64,000 nucleotides of DNA, taken from positions 930,001 to 994,000 of the forward strand of contig NZ_VTWS01000001.1 of assembly GCF_008727875.1 (NCBI RefSeq), written 5' to 3'. This stretch comes from Larkinella humicola. GTDB lineage: Bacteria; Bacteroidota; Bacteroidia; Cytophagales; Spirosomataceae. The notes under the pieces are model-generated. The model did not search any database. It saw nothing but the letters and a program-made list of their open reading frames with translations, and was not told the origin of the DNA. Made by a program: the position numbers and the translations under genes. Below, in pieces: positions 43,981 through 52,744 of the stretch (its first letter is position 1; every line of letters starts with the position of its first letter).

Positions 43981-45216
43981 CTACCAATCGACGACGGAGC
44001 CATCCAGCGCATTGTACGTTTCCGGATTTTTCCAGTCGTGGCCGATTTTGTCTTTGAGCTGAGTCTCATCGAGTTCGACACCCAGGCCCGGCCCCGACGG
44101 AATCAAAACCGTTCCGTCTTTTTCCAGTTTAAACGGTTTTTTCAGGTAGCCCTCGCCCAGCGAAACCTGCTCCTGCACCAGAAAATTGGGTACGCTCGCA
44201 GCCAAATGCAAGCCGACCGCCAGCGAAATGGGCCCCATCGGGTTGTGCGGGGCAATCGGCACGTAATAGGCTTCGGCCATACCGGCAATGATCCGCCCTT
44301 CCGTAATTCCGCCCGCGTGGCAAAGGTCCGGCTGGATGATGCTGGCGGCTCCTTTTTCCAGAATCTCGCGGAAGCCCCATTTCGTAAAAATCCGCTCGCC
44401 GGTGGCAATCGGCAAATGGGTTCCGCGCGCGATGTCCACCATCGTATCCACATTCTGCGCCTGACACGGTTCTTCGATGAACATCGGTTGATACGGTTCC
44501 AGTCCCTTGATCAGCACCTTGGCCAGTTGGGGCGAAATGGCGCCGTGAAAATCGATGGCAATGTCCATTTCCGGCCCACCGGCTTCCCGAAGCGAGGCAA
44601 AATTATCGATTGCATACTTCACAAACTGGGGATTCTCCACAATATTGGCCGGATTTTTCTTGGCAATCCCGGTTTTGATCACCGTGTAGCCTTCCGCCTT
44701 CCGTTTTTTCATGTCCTCGGCATTGCTCGCCCGGCCATAAATTCGCACGCGGTCGCGGGTGGGACCGCCGAACAGTTCGTAAACCGGTACGTTCAGCAGC
44801 TTGCCTTTGATGTCCCATAACGCGTGATCGATCCCGCTCAGGGCGCTCGTCAAAATGGGACCACCCCGGTAAAACGCGTGCCGGTAAATGGCCTGCCAGT
44901 GGTGAATAATGTGCCGGGGGTCTTTGCCAATCAGGTACGGCTCAACTTCCTTGATGGCGGTTTGGATCGTCAACGCCCGGCCTTCCAGCAGCGGTTCGCC
45001 CAGCCCCACCACGCCCACGTCGGTGTGTATTTTCAGGAAAATCCAGCGGGGTTTCACCAGGAACGTTTCCAGTTTGGTGATTTTCACCTTGCCATACTCC
45101 CGGAACTGGCCGGGGCTGGAGGCATAGGATGACTGGGGTAAAGCCGTGATCGCGGTGCCCGCTACGCCCAGAACCGACTGGATGGCGGTGCGTCGGGAAA
45201 TACTCGATTTCTTCAT
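43981..45216 (-). CDS. dgoD: D-galactonate dehydratase-like enzyme of the enolase superfamily, Tat-exported
   Basis: 411 aa. The N-terminus KKSSISRRTAIQSVLGVAG is a twin-arginine signal, unlike cytoplasmic E. coli DgoD. The enolase-superfamily barrel has metal ligands in DIAIDFHGAIS (Asp), MFIEEPC (Glu) and TGERIF (Glu). PDLCHAGGITEGRIIAGMAE and APHNPMGPI, with the catalytic His, match galactonate dehydratases. It should convert D-galactonate to 2-keto-3-deoxygalactonate, here in the periplasm. Closest family assignment is strong; the exact epimer accepted is inferred from dgoK and dgoA downstream. Confidence 0.85.
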   Translation of the reverse strand: MKKSSISRRTAIQSVLGVAGTAITALPQSSYASSPGQFREYGKVKITKLETFLVKPRWIFLKIHTDVGVVGLGEPLLEGRALTIQTAIKEVEPYLIGKDPRHIIHHWQAIYRHAFYRGGPILTSALSGIDHALWDIKGKLLNVPVYELFGGPTRDRVRIYGRASNAEDMKKRKAEGYTVIKTGIAKKNPANIVENPQFVKYAIDNFASLREAGGPEMDIAIDFHGAISPQLAKVLIKGLEPYQPMFIEEPCQAQNVDTMVDIARGTHLPIATGERIFTKWGFREILEKGAASIIQPDLCHAGGITEGRIIAGMAEAYYVPIAPHNPMGPISLAVGLHLAASVPNFLVQEQVSLGEGYLKKPFKLEKDGTVLIPSGPGLGVELDETQLKDKIGHDWKNPETYNALDGSVVDW

Positions 45217-45240
45217 TTTCAGGAAAAGGGTTTAAAAGGA

Positions 45241-45347
45241 TTGTTTCGCGGAGTTGAGCGGAGCAAAGGAGAGTTTAGCGGAGTTTGTTAGAGAAAAAAA
45301 AATAACTCCGCTAAACTCCTTTTACTCTGCTCAACTCTGCGAAACAA
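45241..45347. repeat. Long imperfect inverted repeat between susD and dgoD
   Basis: The left arm 45241-45285 (TTGTTTCGCGGAGTTGAGCG...) and right arm 45304-45347 are complementary over about 44 bp with four or five mismatches. The repeated word GCGGAGTT recurs within the arms. It lies inside the operon and may attenuate expression or stabilise the upstream susCD mRNA. Confidence 0.75.
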
Positions 45348-45360
45348 CATAGCATACTTC

Positions 45361-46908
45361 TCATTTCTTATCCCACCAAACCCGCGTACTCAAGGTGTTT
45401 GGCCCCTGCCGGGCGATGGCGGCATTGACATTTTGCTGATTGACAATGGTTTCACTGTCGGGGTACGGCATCCGGCGAATGAAGTCCTCGGTTATTTCAG
45501 AAGCCGGATAGGGGTTTTTGGATAAAGTCGGAAAGCCGCTTCGGCGGAAATTGGCGAACAATTCGGGGCCATTCAGGAAGGATGACACCCAGTATTGCGT
45601 ATTGATTAGCTCCAGTGCCTTGGCCGTGTCGAAGGGATGAGCCGCCAGATACGCCTGAATGGCATCTTCCTTGATGGCGGCTGTGGCGTCGTACGCAGCC
45701 ATCTGCTCCATGTTCGCCCGAATGCCTTTGGCGTAATAATCAGCGGCATTGCCCGTCACCCAGCCCCGCACGGCAGCCTCCGCCAGCAGCAGTTGGGTTT
45801 GCGAGTGTGTGACGTGAAACTCCGGCGCATCCAGTTTCAACACCGTGTTCAGGTTGACCTGCGTAAAATCCCAAAGGCTGGCAACGCCGAATTGGGTGAG
45901 AACCGCCGGGGTCGAAACCGTCACGTTGTCGTAGCCCATCGGCATCCCGATCTGCACTTTCGGATCGGTCGACGCCCGGGAAGCTACCTGCTCCGGGCCA
46001 CCTTTCGCGCCTACATACCGGACCGCAATCGAACCCAGACGCGGGTCATTGTTGGTCTTGAGGTAGTTCACAAACGGCGCAGTCAGGTAAAAATTAGTTT
46101 TCTCGCGGGCCTGTAAGTGGTTGGCAATCCAGTTGTTATACAAAGCTGTATGCCGCATCACCGAGTTGTCATCGTTGGACTGCATGACCCCACCGGTCAC
46201 GGCTTTGGTTACGTAGGTCCTGGCGGTGGTCGGGTCTACTTTGGTCAGGCGCATGGCGGCCCGCAACATCAGCGAATACCCGAGTTTTTTCCATTTAGCC
46301 ACGTTGCCTCCGTATAAAATGTCGGTGGTTTCAATGGCTTTCGTCGCATCCAAAGCCGCCGAGGCTTCATCCAGTTCCTTCAGGATGTCCTTGTAAATCG
46401 CTTCCTGCGCATCGTATTTGGGCGACGTGATTTCGCTGATGTACCCCTTGGCCGCTTCGGTATACGGAATGTCGCCATAAGTATCGGTTAAAATCATGAA
46501 CGAGTACGCCTTCCAGATCCGGGCCGAGTGGTACAGATTGGTCCGGTTGGCATCTTCTTTCGTTTTCTCCACCACATCGACAATCTGTTTCAACACGTTC
46601 CGGTAAAAATTCTGCCAGACCAGGGGCGTGTTGCTCACGTTGTTCTGGTTGTAGTTGGCCCCGGCCAGCGAGCTGCCGTAGGGCGTGATGATCTGCTGCA
46701 CAATGCCGAATTCATAACACAGCATTTGCAGCGTGCCGAAACCGTCGAGGTAGGTCGCGTCGATGATGGCTTTGTTCATCACAAACGACGGCGCCAGCGT
46801 CGTAGGATCGACTTTGTTGGTGTTGATTTCGTCGAATTGATCGTCGCAACCGGTGAGCAGACTGAACGTCGTCAGCAAGCCCAGGATGAGTTTTAGTTTC
46901 GTTTTCAT
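45361..46908 (-). CDS. susD: SusD/RagB-family outer-membrane lipoprotein
   Basis: 515 aa. Lipoprotein signal with LLTGC (Cys21), then SusD-like features: DDQFDEINTNKVDPTTLAPS, a helical TPR-like region (YHSARIWKAYSFMILTDTYG with DIPYTEAA) and a C-terminal SKNPYPASEITEDFIRRMPY segment. It resembles the SusD-like_2 subgroup. It caps the SusC channel and binds the glycan or glycoside. It starts 27 bp after the susC stop. Confidence 0.92.
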   Translation of the reverse strand: MKTKLKLILGLLTTFSLLTGCDDQFDEINTNKVDPTTLAPSFVMNKAIIDATYLDGFGTLQMLCYEFGIVQQIITPYGSSLAGANYNQNNVSNTPLVWQNFYRNVLKQIVDVVEKTKEDANRTNLYHSARIWKAYSFMILTDTYGDIPYTEAAKGYISEITSPKYDAQEAIYKDILKELDEASAALDATKAIETTDILYGGNVAKWKKLGYSLMLRAAMRLTKVDPTTARTYVTKAVTGGVMQSNDDNSVMRHTALYNNWIANHLQAREKTNFYLTAPFVNYLKTNNDPRLGSIAVRYVGAKGGPEQVASRASTDPKVQIGMPMGYDNVTVSTPAVLTQFGVASLWDFTQVNLNTVLKLDAPEFHVTHSQTQLLLAEAAVRGWVTGNAADYYAKGIRANMEQMAAYDATAAIKEDAIQAYLAAHPFDTAKALELINTQYWVSSFLNGPELFANFRRSGFPTLSKNPYPASEITEDFIRRMPYPDSETIVNQQNVNAAIARQGPNTLSTRVWWDKK

Positions 46909-46935
46909 GGTATGTTTTCAGAATCGGTGGACGGA

Positions 46936-49900
46936 TTAAAACTTGATGTTCAGGTTGAAACCCATGCTGCGGGTTGGGGGCAAGCTTGGCCAGAAATCCA
47001 GACCGGTCGCATTATCCGAAGCGTTGTTTACCATTTCCGGGTCCATGTTTTCGGTCCATTTTTTCAAAACCGCCACGTTGTTGGCCACCGCACTAAGGCG
47101 AATGCCCTTGATGAAAAATTTCTGCGGCAGCAGCTTCGTAAAATCATAGCCCAGCGTAAGCTGACGGAGTTTCCAGAACCCGGCGTTGTAGATAAAATCC
47201 TCGTAAATCCCGAGCACGTTCGGTGTTTCGTAGAACGGCTGAACGGCGGAGCGAGTCGTGTTGACTTCGCCGTCCGGGTTCACGCCTTTGCCAATCACGT
47301 AGCCTTCGGCCCGTCCATCGAGCGTCTTTTTGTGCAGACCGTGGCGCAAGTAATTCATGTTCTGACCACCGATCATCTTAAAGCCCAGTTTGAAATCGAT
47401 CAGGGCCGAAAGGGTTATGCCTTTGTAATTGAAGGTATTGGTAAAACCGCCAAAATACTTCGGTAACGCATTTCCGACGTTCACCGGCGTGTTGTTGCGC
47501 AACGGCCGACCGCTTCCTTTGTCGAACACCTGCCTTCCCTGTGCATCGCGGAGGTAATTGAAGGTGAACAACTGCCCGATGGGTTTGCCCACCACCTGCC
47601 GGAGCGTGCTGCCCCCCGATCCGCCGACGGTGATCATGGTATCGGCTACGCCCAACCCCAGCGTCAGTACCTCGGACGTGTTGTAGGCAAAGTTGGCGCT
47701 GACATCCCAGCGAAACGCCGAGGTATTGATGGGCGTGCCGGTCAGCAATACCTCGATCCCTTTGTTCATGCTTTTGCCGACGTTGATCAGTTTGTTGGTA
47801 TACGACGACGCATCCGAAACCTGCGTCGCCAGAATCTGATCTTCCGTTATTTTCCGGTAATACGTAAAGTCGAGGCCCAATCGGTTGTTGAAGAATTTCA
47901 GCTCAATACCGCCTTCGGCTTCCGAAACCCGCAACGGCCGCAGGTTGCGGTTCGGCACCGACGACGCGTTGATCCCCCCCACCGGAACCAGTTGGCCGGA
48001 AGGCGTCGGGAAGTTGTTGTTGTTGACGGCATAAAACAACGCGTTGGAATACGGGCTTACGTTATCGTCACCGACCTGCGCATACGCGGCACGGATCTTC
48101 CCAAACGTCAGCCAGGTGGGCAGGTTGGTAAATGCCTGCGAAAACACGAAACTACCGGTCACCGAGGGATACAGGATGCTGCGATTTTCGGGCGAAAGAG
48201 TTGAAAACCAGTCATTTCTCGCAGTGGCATTCAGGAACAGATATTCCTTGTAGGAGATGGTCGCAGCCGCATACAGCGAATTGATTTTCCGTTCCGACAA
48301 ACTGTACAGGGGGTTTTTAACCCGCCCATTCATCACCGTATACAAACCGGGCTGCACAAAATCCTGCACCGCCACGCTGTTGTAGTCCATCCGCACAAAC
48401 CGCTGGTTTCCACCGAGGGTAACATCGACGCCAATGTTCCCGAACGTGTGGTTTCCGCCCAGAATGAAGTCATAATTCCGTTCCACAAACTTGCGCACAT
48501 CCTGCGTATACGACCCGTTGACGTACCCCGCCGGGGCTTTGGCAATGGGCGCGTAGCCGTTCGGAATGTTGTAATCCTGGTTCCGGGTGTACAAATCCTG
48601 CGCCAGCCGTCCCTGCAAATACAGCCATTTCGTAAACTGGTATTTCAGCGCGACGTTGCCAAAAAGCCGGTCGCGCTTGATGTTTTCGAAGTGGTAGTTC
48701 ACCGAATAATAGGGATTGTTCCGTACCAGAAACCGCGAAAACACGAACTCATCGCCATTGGGCAGCACCTGATTGTTTTTGAGGGCTTCAAACGGCATCG
48801 AGTTCGCCAGGGTCATGACCACCGTGGGCGTAGCAAAGTCCTGGGTGTTGAGCTGCGTCGGGTTGCGGTTGTATTCGTTGGAATAGTTGATGTTTCCGCT
48901 GGCAACCAGGTTTTTGTTGATGTTCTGCGAGAAGCCCAGGTTGATGGTTTTCCGGTTGAAATCCGAGTTGGGCGTAATGGCCTTGTTGTCTGTGTTGGCA
49001 AACGAAAGGCTGAAACCGCCATTTTCGGTGTTGTTGGAAACCGTCAGGGTGTTCGTAAAATTGGTTCCGATGTTGTAGAATTGCCGGACACGGTTGCGCA
49101 CCGGTTCGTAGGGATAGACTTCGCCGTCGAACAGCACTTGCGTCATGCCGGGCTGGAATTTTTCGCCGAAACTCCAGACGCCCGAAGTCGGGTTGGGCGT
49201 TGTGGGCCGAATACCGCCTTCACCCTGGCCGTATTCATACTGGAAATCCGTGAAATCCAGGGGTGTGTCGGTCGTAAAATTGGTGTTGTATTCCACCCCG
49301 AAGCCTTTGCCGGCCCCCCGGCTTTTGGTTGTGATCATCACCACACCATCTTTCGCCCGCGACCCGTACAGGGCGGCTGCCGTGGCACCCTTCAAAACCG
49401 TCATCGTTTCGATGTCGTCGGGGTTGATGCTCGAAAGACCGTCGCCCCCGTCTGAGCTGTTGGCCGAGCGGTTTCCGAAGTTACCGCCGAGAGCATAGTT
49501 GGAATTATCGACCGGAACGCCGTTGATCACAATCAGCGGGTTGTTTTGTCCGCTGAACGATGACTGGCCCCGAATCCGGATTTTGGAACTGCCGCCCGGC
49601 CCGGTCGACATGGTCGAGATGTTGACCCCCGCCATTTTTCCCTGCAAACCGGTCATCAGGTTCGGACTGCGGTTGGTCGAAATCTGGTCGGCGTTGACCG
49701 TGGCCGTGGCATAGCCCAGCGTTTTCGCTTCCCGTTTGATCCCGAGGGCCGTTACGACCACTTCGTTCAGATTTTTGGTATCCTCTACCAGTTGCACGTT
49801 GATCACCGAACGGCCGTTGACCGCAACGGTTTGGGTGATGTAGCTGATGTACGAAAAAACCAGCGAAGCATCGGAGGGCGCATTGATGGCGTAGTTGCCG

Positions 49901-50070
49901 TCGGCGTCGGCAACCGTACCTACGGTGGTTCCGCTCACCAGCACATTCACGCCGGGAAGCGCCTTGTTGTCGGCACCGGTGACTTTGCCGGTCACGCGGT
50001 TGTTCTGGGCAAAGGCCAGGGTTTGGCCCAGAACCAGCAGAAATACCAGGATTTTTACAGGTTTTTTCAT
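46936..50070 (-). CDS. susC: SusC/RagA-family TonB-dependent transporter
   Basis: 1044 aa. Signal peptide to about residue 21, carboxypeptidase-D regulatory-like domain (24-105, VTGKVTGADNKALPGVNVLV), TonB box/plug entry LNEVVVTALGIKREAKTLGY and a plug domain with SGQNNPLIVINGVPVDNSN and TVLKGATAAALYGSRAKDGV. A large beta-barrel ends in FNLNIKF, an outer-membrane C-terminal signature. With susD it imports an oligosaccharide or sugar acid through the outer membrane. Confidence 0.95.
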   Translation of the reverse strand: MKKPVKILVFLLVLGQTLAFAQNNRVTGKVTGADNKALPGVNVLVSGTTVGTVADADGNYAINAPSDASLVFSYISYITQTVAVNGRSVINVQLVEDTKNLNEVVVTALGIKREAKTLGYATATVNADQISTNRSPNLMTGLQGKMAGVNISTMSTGPGGSSKIRIRGQSSFSGQNNPLIVINGVPVDNSNYALGGNFGNRSANSSDGGDGLSSINPDDIETMTVLKGATAAALYGSRAKDGVVMITTKSRGAGKGFGVEYNTNFTTDTPLDFTDFQYEYGQGEGGIRPTTPNPTSGVWSFGEKFQPGMTQVLFDGEVYPYEPVRNRVRQFYNIGTNFTNTLTVSNNTENGGFSLSFANTDNKAITPNSDFNRKTINLGFSQNINKNLVASGNINYSNEYNRNPTQLNTQDFATPTVVMTLANSMPFEALKNNQVLPNGDEFVFSRFLVRNNPYYSVNYHFENIKRDRLFGNVALKYQFTKWLYLQGRLAQDLYTRNQDYNIPNGYAPIAKAPAGYVNGSYTQDVRKFVERNYDFILGGNHTFGNIGVDVTLGGNQRFVRMDYNSVAVQDFVQPGLYTVMNGRVKNPLYSLSERKINSLYAAATISYKEYLFLNATARNDWFSTLSPENRSILYPSVTGSFVFSQAFTNLPTWLTFGKIRAAYAQVGDDNVSPYSNALFYAVNNNNFPTPSGQLVPVGGINASSVPNRNLRPLRVSEAEGGIELKFFNNRLGLDFTYYRKITEDQILATQVSDASSYTNKLINVGKSMNKGIEVLLTGTPINTSAFRWDVSANFAYNTSEVLTLGLGVADTMITVGGSGGSTLRQVVGKPIGQLFTFNYLRDAQGRQVFDKGSGRPLRNNTPVNVGNALPKYFGGFTNTFNYKGITLSALIDFKLGFKMIGGQNMNYLRHGLHKKTLDGRAEGYVIGKGVNPDGEVNTTRSAVQPFYETPNVLGIYEDFIYNAGFWKLRQLTLGYDFTKLLPQKFFIKGIRLSAVANNVAVLKKWTENMDPEMVNNASDNATGLDFWPSLPPTRSMGFNLNIKF

Positions 50071-50100
50071 GTTCAGGAAGAGATAAGGGTGTAGGAAATG

Positions 50101-50191
50101 AGTGATGAAGCAGGAGTTAAGAGTGATGAGTTAAGAGTTAAGCTGACGCGTTCTTTTTAACTCATCACTCATCACTCTTAACTCTTGCTTC
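50101..50191. repeat. AGTTAAG/AGTGATG heptad hairpin upstream of susC
   Basis: The left arm is AGTGATG-AAGCAGG-AGTTAAG-AGTGATG-AGTTAAG-AGTTAAG in strict register (50101-50142). The right arm 50157-50191 complements 35 nt of it with four mismatches. It lies in the 120-bp gap between the first dehydratase gene and susC, so it may tune the step in expression between them. Confidence 0.8.
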
Positions 50192-51432
50192 TACCAGTTA
50201 TGGATGGAGCCATCCGGGGCTTTCAGGATCGGGTGCGGGAACTTCGTGTTGGCGGTAACTTCCAGGACAAACGTCGCTTTTTTCGGGTCAAATTTGACGC
50301 CCAGCCCCGGTTCAGGATTGAGGTATAATTTGCCGTTTTTAAAATTCACGTAGTCTTCGTTAAAGTAGGGCGGCCGTTCGGGTTCGCCCCCACCCAGTTC
50401 CATCAGGCAGCGCGTCGGACTGCTCGAACCCAGCACATGAACCAGGGTGGCCGTGGATAACGGCCCGGTAAAATGCGGAATCATGCCCACGTAATGGGTT
50501 TCACACATCGACGCCAGTTTTTTGAATTCGGAAATACCGCCGGTATTCGGAACCGTAAACCGGGTGTAGTCGATCAGGTGTTGCTCGATGAAGGTATTGC
50601 TGTCCCAGCGATCGCCAAACTGTTCGCCCACGGCAATGGGCACGTTGGTCATCGCCCGCACGGTTTTGTAGACGTCCGGGTTTTCCGACCGGACGATATC
50701 CTCCACAAAATACGGTTCAAGCGATTCCAGCGCCTTGCAGATTTTGATGCCTTCGGTGGTGTCGAATCGGGTGTGCAGATCGACAGCCCATTTGCCACCC
50801 CCGCCAACGGCCGCGTCGATGCGTTTGCAGAAGTCGATGGTTTTCTTCGCGTTATCGTAAAAATCGAACGGTTCGGTGCCGTTTCCGCCCGTCGGGCCGA
50901 TCCGGTAGGCCCGCAATCCGGCCTTGATGCAGTCCTGCGCGCGACCTTCTTCTGATGTGGCTTTGGACGCCCGGAAACCGGTGGCGTAGCATTCGACGTA
51001 ATCGCGGGTCGCACCGCCGAGCAGTTCATACACCGGCACACCGAGCGCCTTGCCTTTGAGATCCCAAAGCGCCATGTCGAGCGCCCCCTGGGCGTGCAGT
51101 TTTTCGCGGCCCGGCGGGTAAAACATGCCCCGGTACAGGTTCTGCCAGATGTGTTCGATGCGGAACGGATTTTCGCCAATCATCATCTGCGCACACTGCT
51201 CGATCATGTCTTTCGAACCGCCTTCACCGATGCCAACAATACCGCCGTCGGTTTCGATCTCGACAATGCCCCGCGCCTGATTAAACAGCGGTTTGTTGTA
51301 GCCGGGGGCCGCATAATACCGGATTTTGGTAATTTTCAGTTTGGGAATGGCCGCTTCACTCAACAGGGGAATTCCGGTCAGAATGGCTCCGGAACCCAGC
51401 ACCGCAGATTTCAGAAAATGTCTTCGTTGCAT
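50191..51432 (-). CDS. Enolase-superfamily sugar-acid dehydratase (MR/MLE), Tat-exported
   Basis: 413 aa with a twin-arginine leader (QRRHFLKSAVLGSGAILTGI). The barrel metal ligands appear in WAVDLHTRFDTTEG (Asp), YFVEDIVRSE (Glu) and VGEQFGDRW (Glu), and the acid/base His in GMIPHFTGPLST. The loop GLRAYRIGPTGGNG replaces the usual KxK, as in mannonate/gluconate-type dehydratases (inference). It differs from the dgoD product at 43981. It is the first structural gene after lacI and lies behind a LacI-type operator. Confidence 0.82.
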   Translation of the reverse strand: MQRRHFLKSAVLGSGAILTGIPLLSEAAIPKLKITKIRYYAAPGYNKPLFNQARGIVEIETDGGIVGIGEGGSKDMIEQCAQMMIGENPFRIEHIWQNLYRGMFYPPGREKLHAQGALDMALWDLKGKALGVPVYELLGGATRDYVECYATGFRASKATSEEGRAQDCIKAGLRAYRIGPTGGNGTEPFDFYDNAKKTIDFCKRIDAAVGGGGKWAVDLHTRFDTTEGIKICKALESLEPYFVEDIVRSENPDVYKTVRAMTNVPIAVGEQFGDRWDSNTFIEQHLIDYTRFTVPNTGGISEFKKLASMCETHYVGMIPHFTGPLSTATLVHVLGSSSPTRCLMELGGGEPERPPYFNEDYVNFKNGKLYLNPEPGLGVKFDPKKATFVLEVTANTKFPHPILKAPDGSIHNW

Positions 51433-51476
51433 ACAAAAACGGAAAAAATTAAGGGTAAGGAATAGTGTACTATTGG

Positions 51477-51567
51477 CCCCTAAATCCCGAAGCGTCGGCC
51501 CGGCCTAAAGGGGACTTTATGCACTCGGATTATTTATCGTCCAAGTCCCCTTCAGGGGATTTAGGGG
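51477..51567. repeat. Palindromic repeat, CCCCTAAATCC family (asymmetric hybrid)
   Basis: The left arm (51477-51517, 41 nt) carries the GAAGCGTCGGCCCGGCC block; the right arm (51543-51567, 25 nt) lacks it. The loop TTATGCACTCGGATTATTTATCGTCC resembles that of other copies. It occupies the leader between the LacI operator at 51571 and the dehydratase start at 51432. Confidence 0.85.
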
Positions 51568-51570
51568 TAT

Positions 51571-51588
51571 TGTTTAAACGATTAAGCA
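51571..51588 (-). promoter_or_regulatory. LacI-family operator upstream of the sugar-acid operon
   Basis: TGTTTAAACGATTAAGCA matches the lacI-promoter palindrome (52675-52692) at 16 of 18 positions. It lies between the lacI stop and the dehydratase gene, 138 bp before its start, and touches the boundary of the palindromic repeat. It is probably the main control site of the operon. Confidence 0.65.
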
Positions 51589-51609
51589 AATCACCAAAAT
51601 GATGAATTT

Positions 51610-52647
51610 TCAGGAAATGGCTGCTTTGGGTCGGGACGAATCCCGCGCCATCAGTTGGGCCTCCATCAGAGTCTGTCTTTTTTCATCATGAGGTTCTTTC
51701 AATTGATGAATCAAAATTTCAACGGCGGTTTTTCCCAACTCCTCCATCGGTTGCTGGACGTAGGTAATCGGGCAATAGTAAAGATCAAACACTTCGGCCT
51801 GACCAAAACTGACAATGGCCAGATCATCCGGGACCTTCAATCCCAGCGCATTAATGTATTTCAAACCGGTGATGGCCAGCCGGTAGGTCGCAAAAATCAG
51901 GGCATCCACCGGAAACTCCGACGCCAGCATTTCGTCGATACCGACTTTGATTTCCTCGTCGATCGTATCGAATCCCACCTCTTTCAGCCATGCCGGATGA
52001 AACACAATTCCACTTTCCGCCAGCGACTCCCGGTAGCCCCGGATTCGCTCCTGCATGTGAAAGAGTTGTGATTTATAGGCAATGAGCCCAATGTTTTTAT
52101 ACCCGCCCTGAATCAAATGAACGCCCGCATCGAAGGCGGCTTTGTAACTGTTCAGCGAAACAAAATGGGTAGGAATGTCGGGGAAGTGCCGGTCCAACAA
52201 GACGAAAGCAACATTCTTTTCAATCAGGTACTCAATCTGCTCTTCCGAATTTTCCGACGAGACGATGATAAAACCGTCCACCTGCCGGTTCAGAAAAACC
52301 GTGATCAGAGCCCAGGACTTCTCCGCTTTTTCATCCGAACTGCCGATGATAACCGTATACCCATTTTTTTTTGCTTCATCTTCCACAATGCGGGCGATGT
52401 TGGCAAAAAACGGGTTCGATATATCGGCAATAATCAACCCGATGGTCTGGGTTTTTCCGCTCCGTAAACTTTTTGCCAGGTAATTTGGCTGGTAATTCAG
52501 CTCTTTGGCAATCTGTTTGATTTTAACGGCGATCTCGTGCCCGACCCGGCTTTCTTTTTCTTTTCCATTCAGAACATACGAAACCAGTGCGGTTGAAACC
52601 TGCGCTTTCTCAGCAATGTCTTTCAGGGAAACTTTCTTCTTGTTCAT
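51610..52647 (-). CDS. LacI-family transcriptional regulator
   Basis: 345 aa, ATG at 52647. N-terminal LacI helix-turn-helix KKVSLKDIAEKAQVSTALVS with YVLNGKEKESRVG (4-36) and hinge helix NYQPNYLAKSLRSGKTQTIG, then a periplasmic-binding-protein-like sensor (about 60-340, LIIADISNPFFANIARIVED). It most likely responds to a sugar acid or its breakdown product. Operators of matching sequence sit in its own promoter and before the next gene. Confidence 0.92.
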   Translation of the reverse strand: MNKKKVSLKDIAEKAQVSTALVSYVLNGKEKESRVGHEIAVKIKQIAKELNYQPNYLAKSLRSGKTQTIGLIIADISNPFFANIARIVEDEAKKNGYTVIIGSSDEKAEKSWALITVFLNRQVDGFIIVSSENSEEQIEYLIEKNVAFVLLDRHFPDIPTHFVSLNSYKAAFDAGVHLIQGGYKNIGLIAYKSQLFHMQERIRGYRESLAESGIVFHPAWLKEVGFDTIDEEIKVGIDEMLASEFPVDALIFATYRLAITGLKYINALGLKVPDDLAIVSFGQAEVFDLYYCPITYVQQPMEELGKTAVEILIHQLKEPHDEKRQTLMEAQLMARDSSRPKAAIS

Positions 52648-52666
52648 GAGGAGCAGTCAGGCGCTT

Positions 52667-52674
52667 CAAATGTA
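52667..52674 (-). promoter_or_regulatory. lacI promoter -7 element
   Basis: On the minus strand this reads TACATTTG, an exact TAnnTTTG. A TTTG upstream (minus strand, at 52691-52694) lies 16 nt away, and the operator fills that interval. Transcription would begin near 52660, about 13 nt before the ATG. Confidence 0.55.
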
Positions 52675-52692
52675 TGTTTAATCGATTAAACA
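52675..52692 (-). promoter_or_regulatory. LacI-family operator within the lacI promoter
   Basis: TGTTTAATCGATTAAACA is a perfect 18-bp palindrome with a central CG, the usual shape of LacI-family sites. It sits between the promoter elements, so binding would block RNA polymerase: autoregulation. Confidence 0.75.
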
Positions 52693-52744
52693 AAAAACAA
52701 AATGGTATATTTTTTTTATTTAGTTTTGTTATTTGAATTTACAA

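Noticed and set aside
48448-49455. 335-codon plus-strand frame
   Set aside because: Antisense to susC; repetitive Val/Arg-rich translation without any family pattern.
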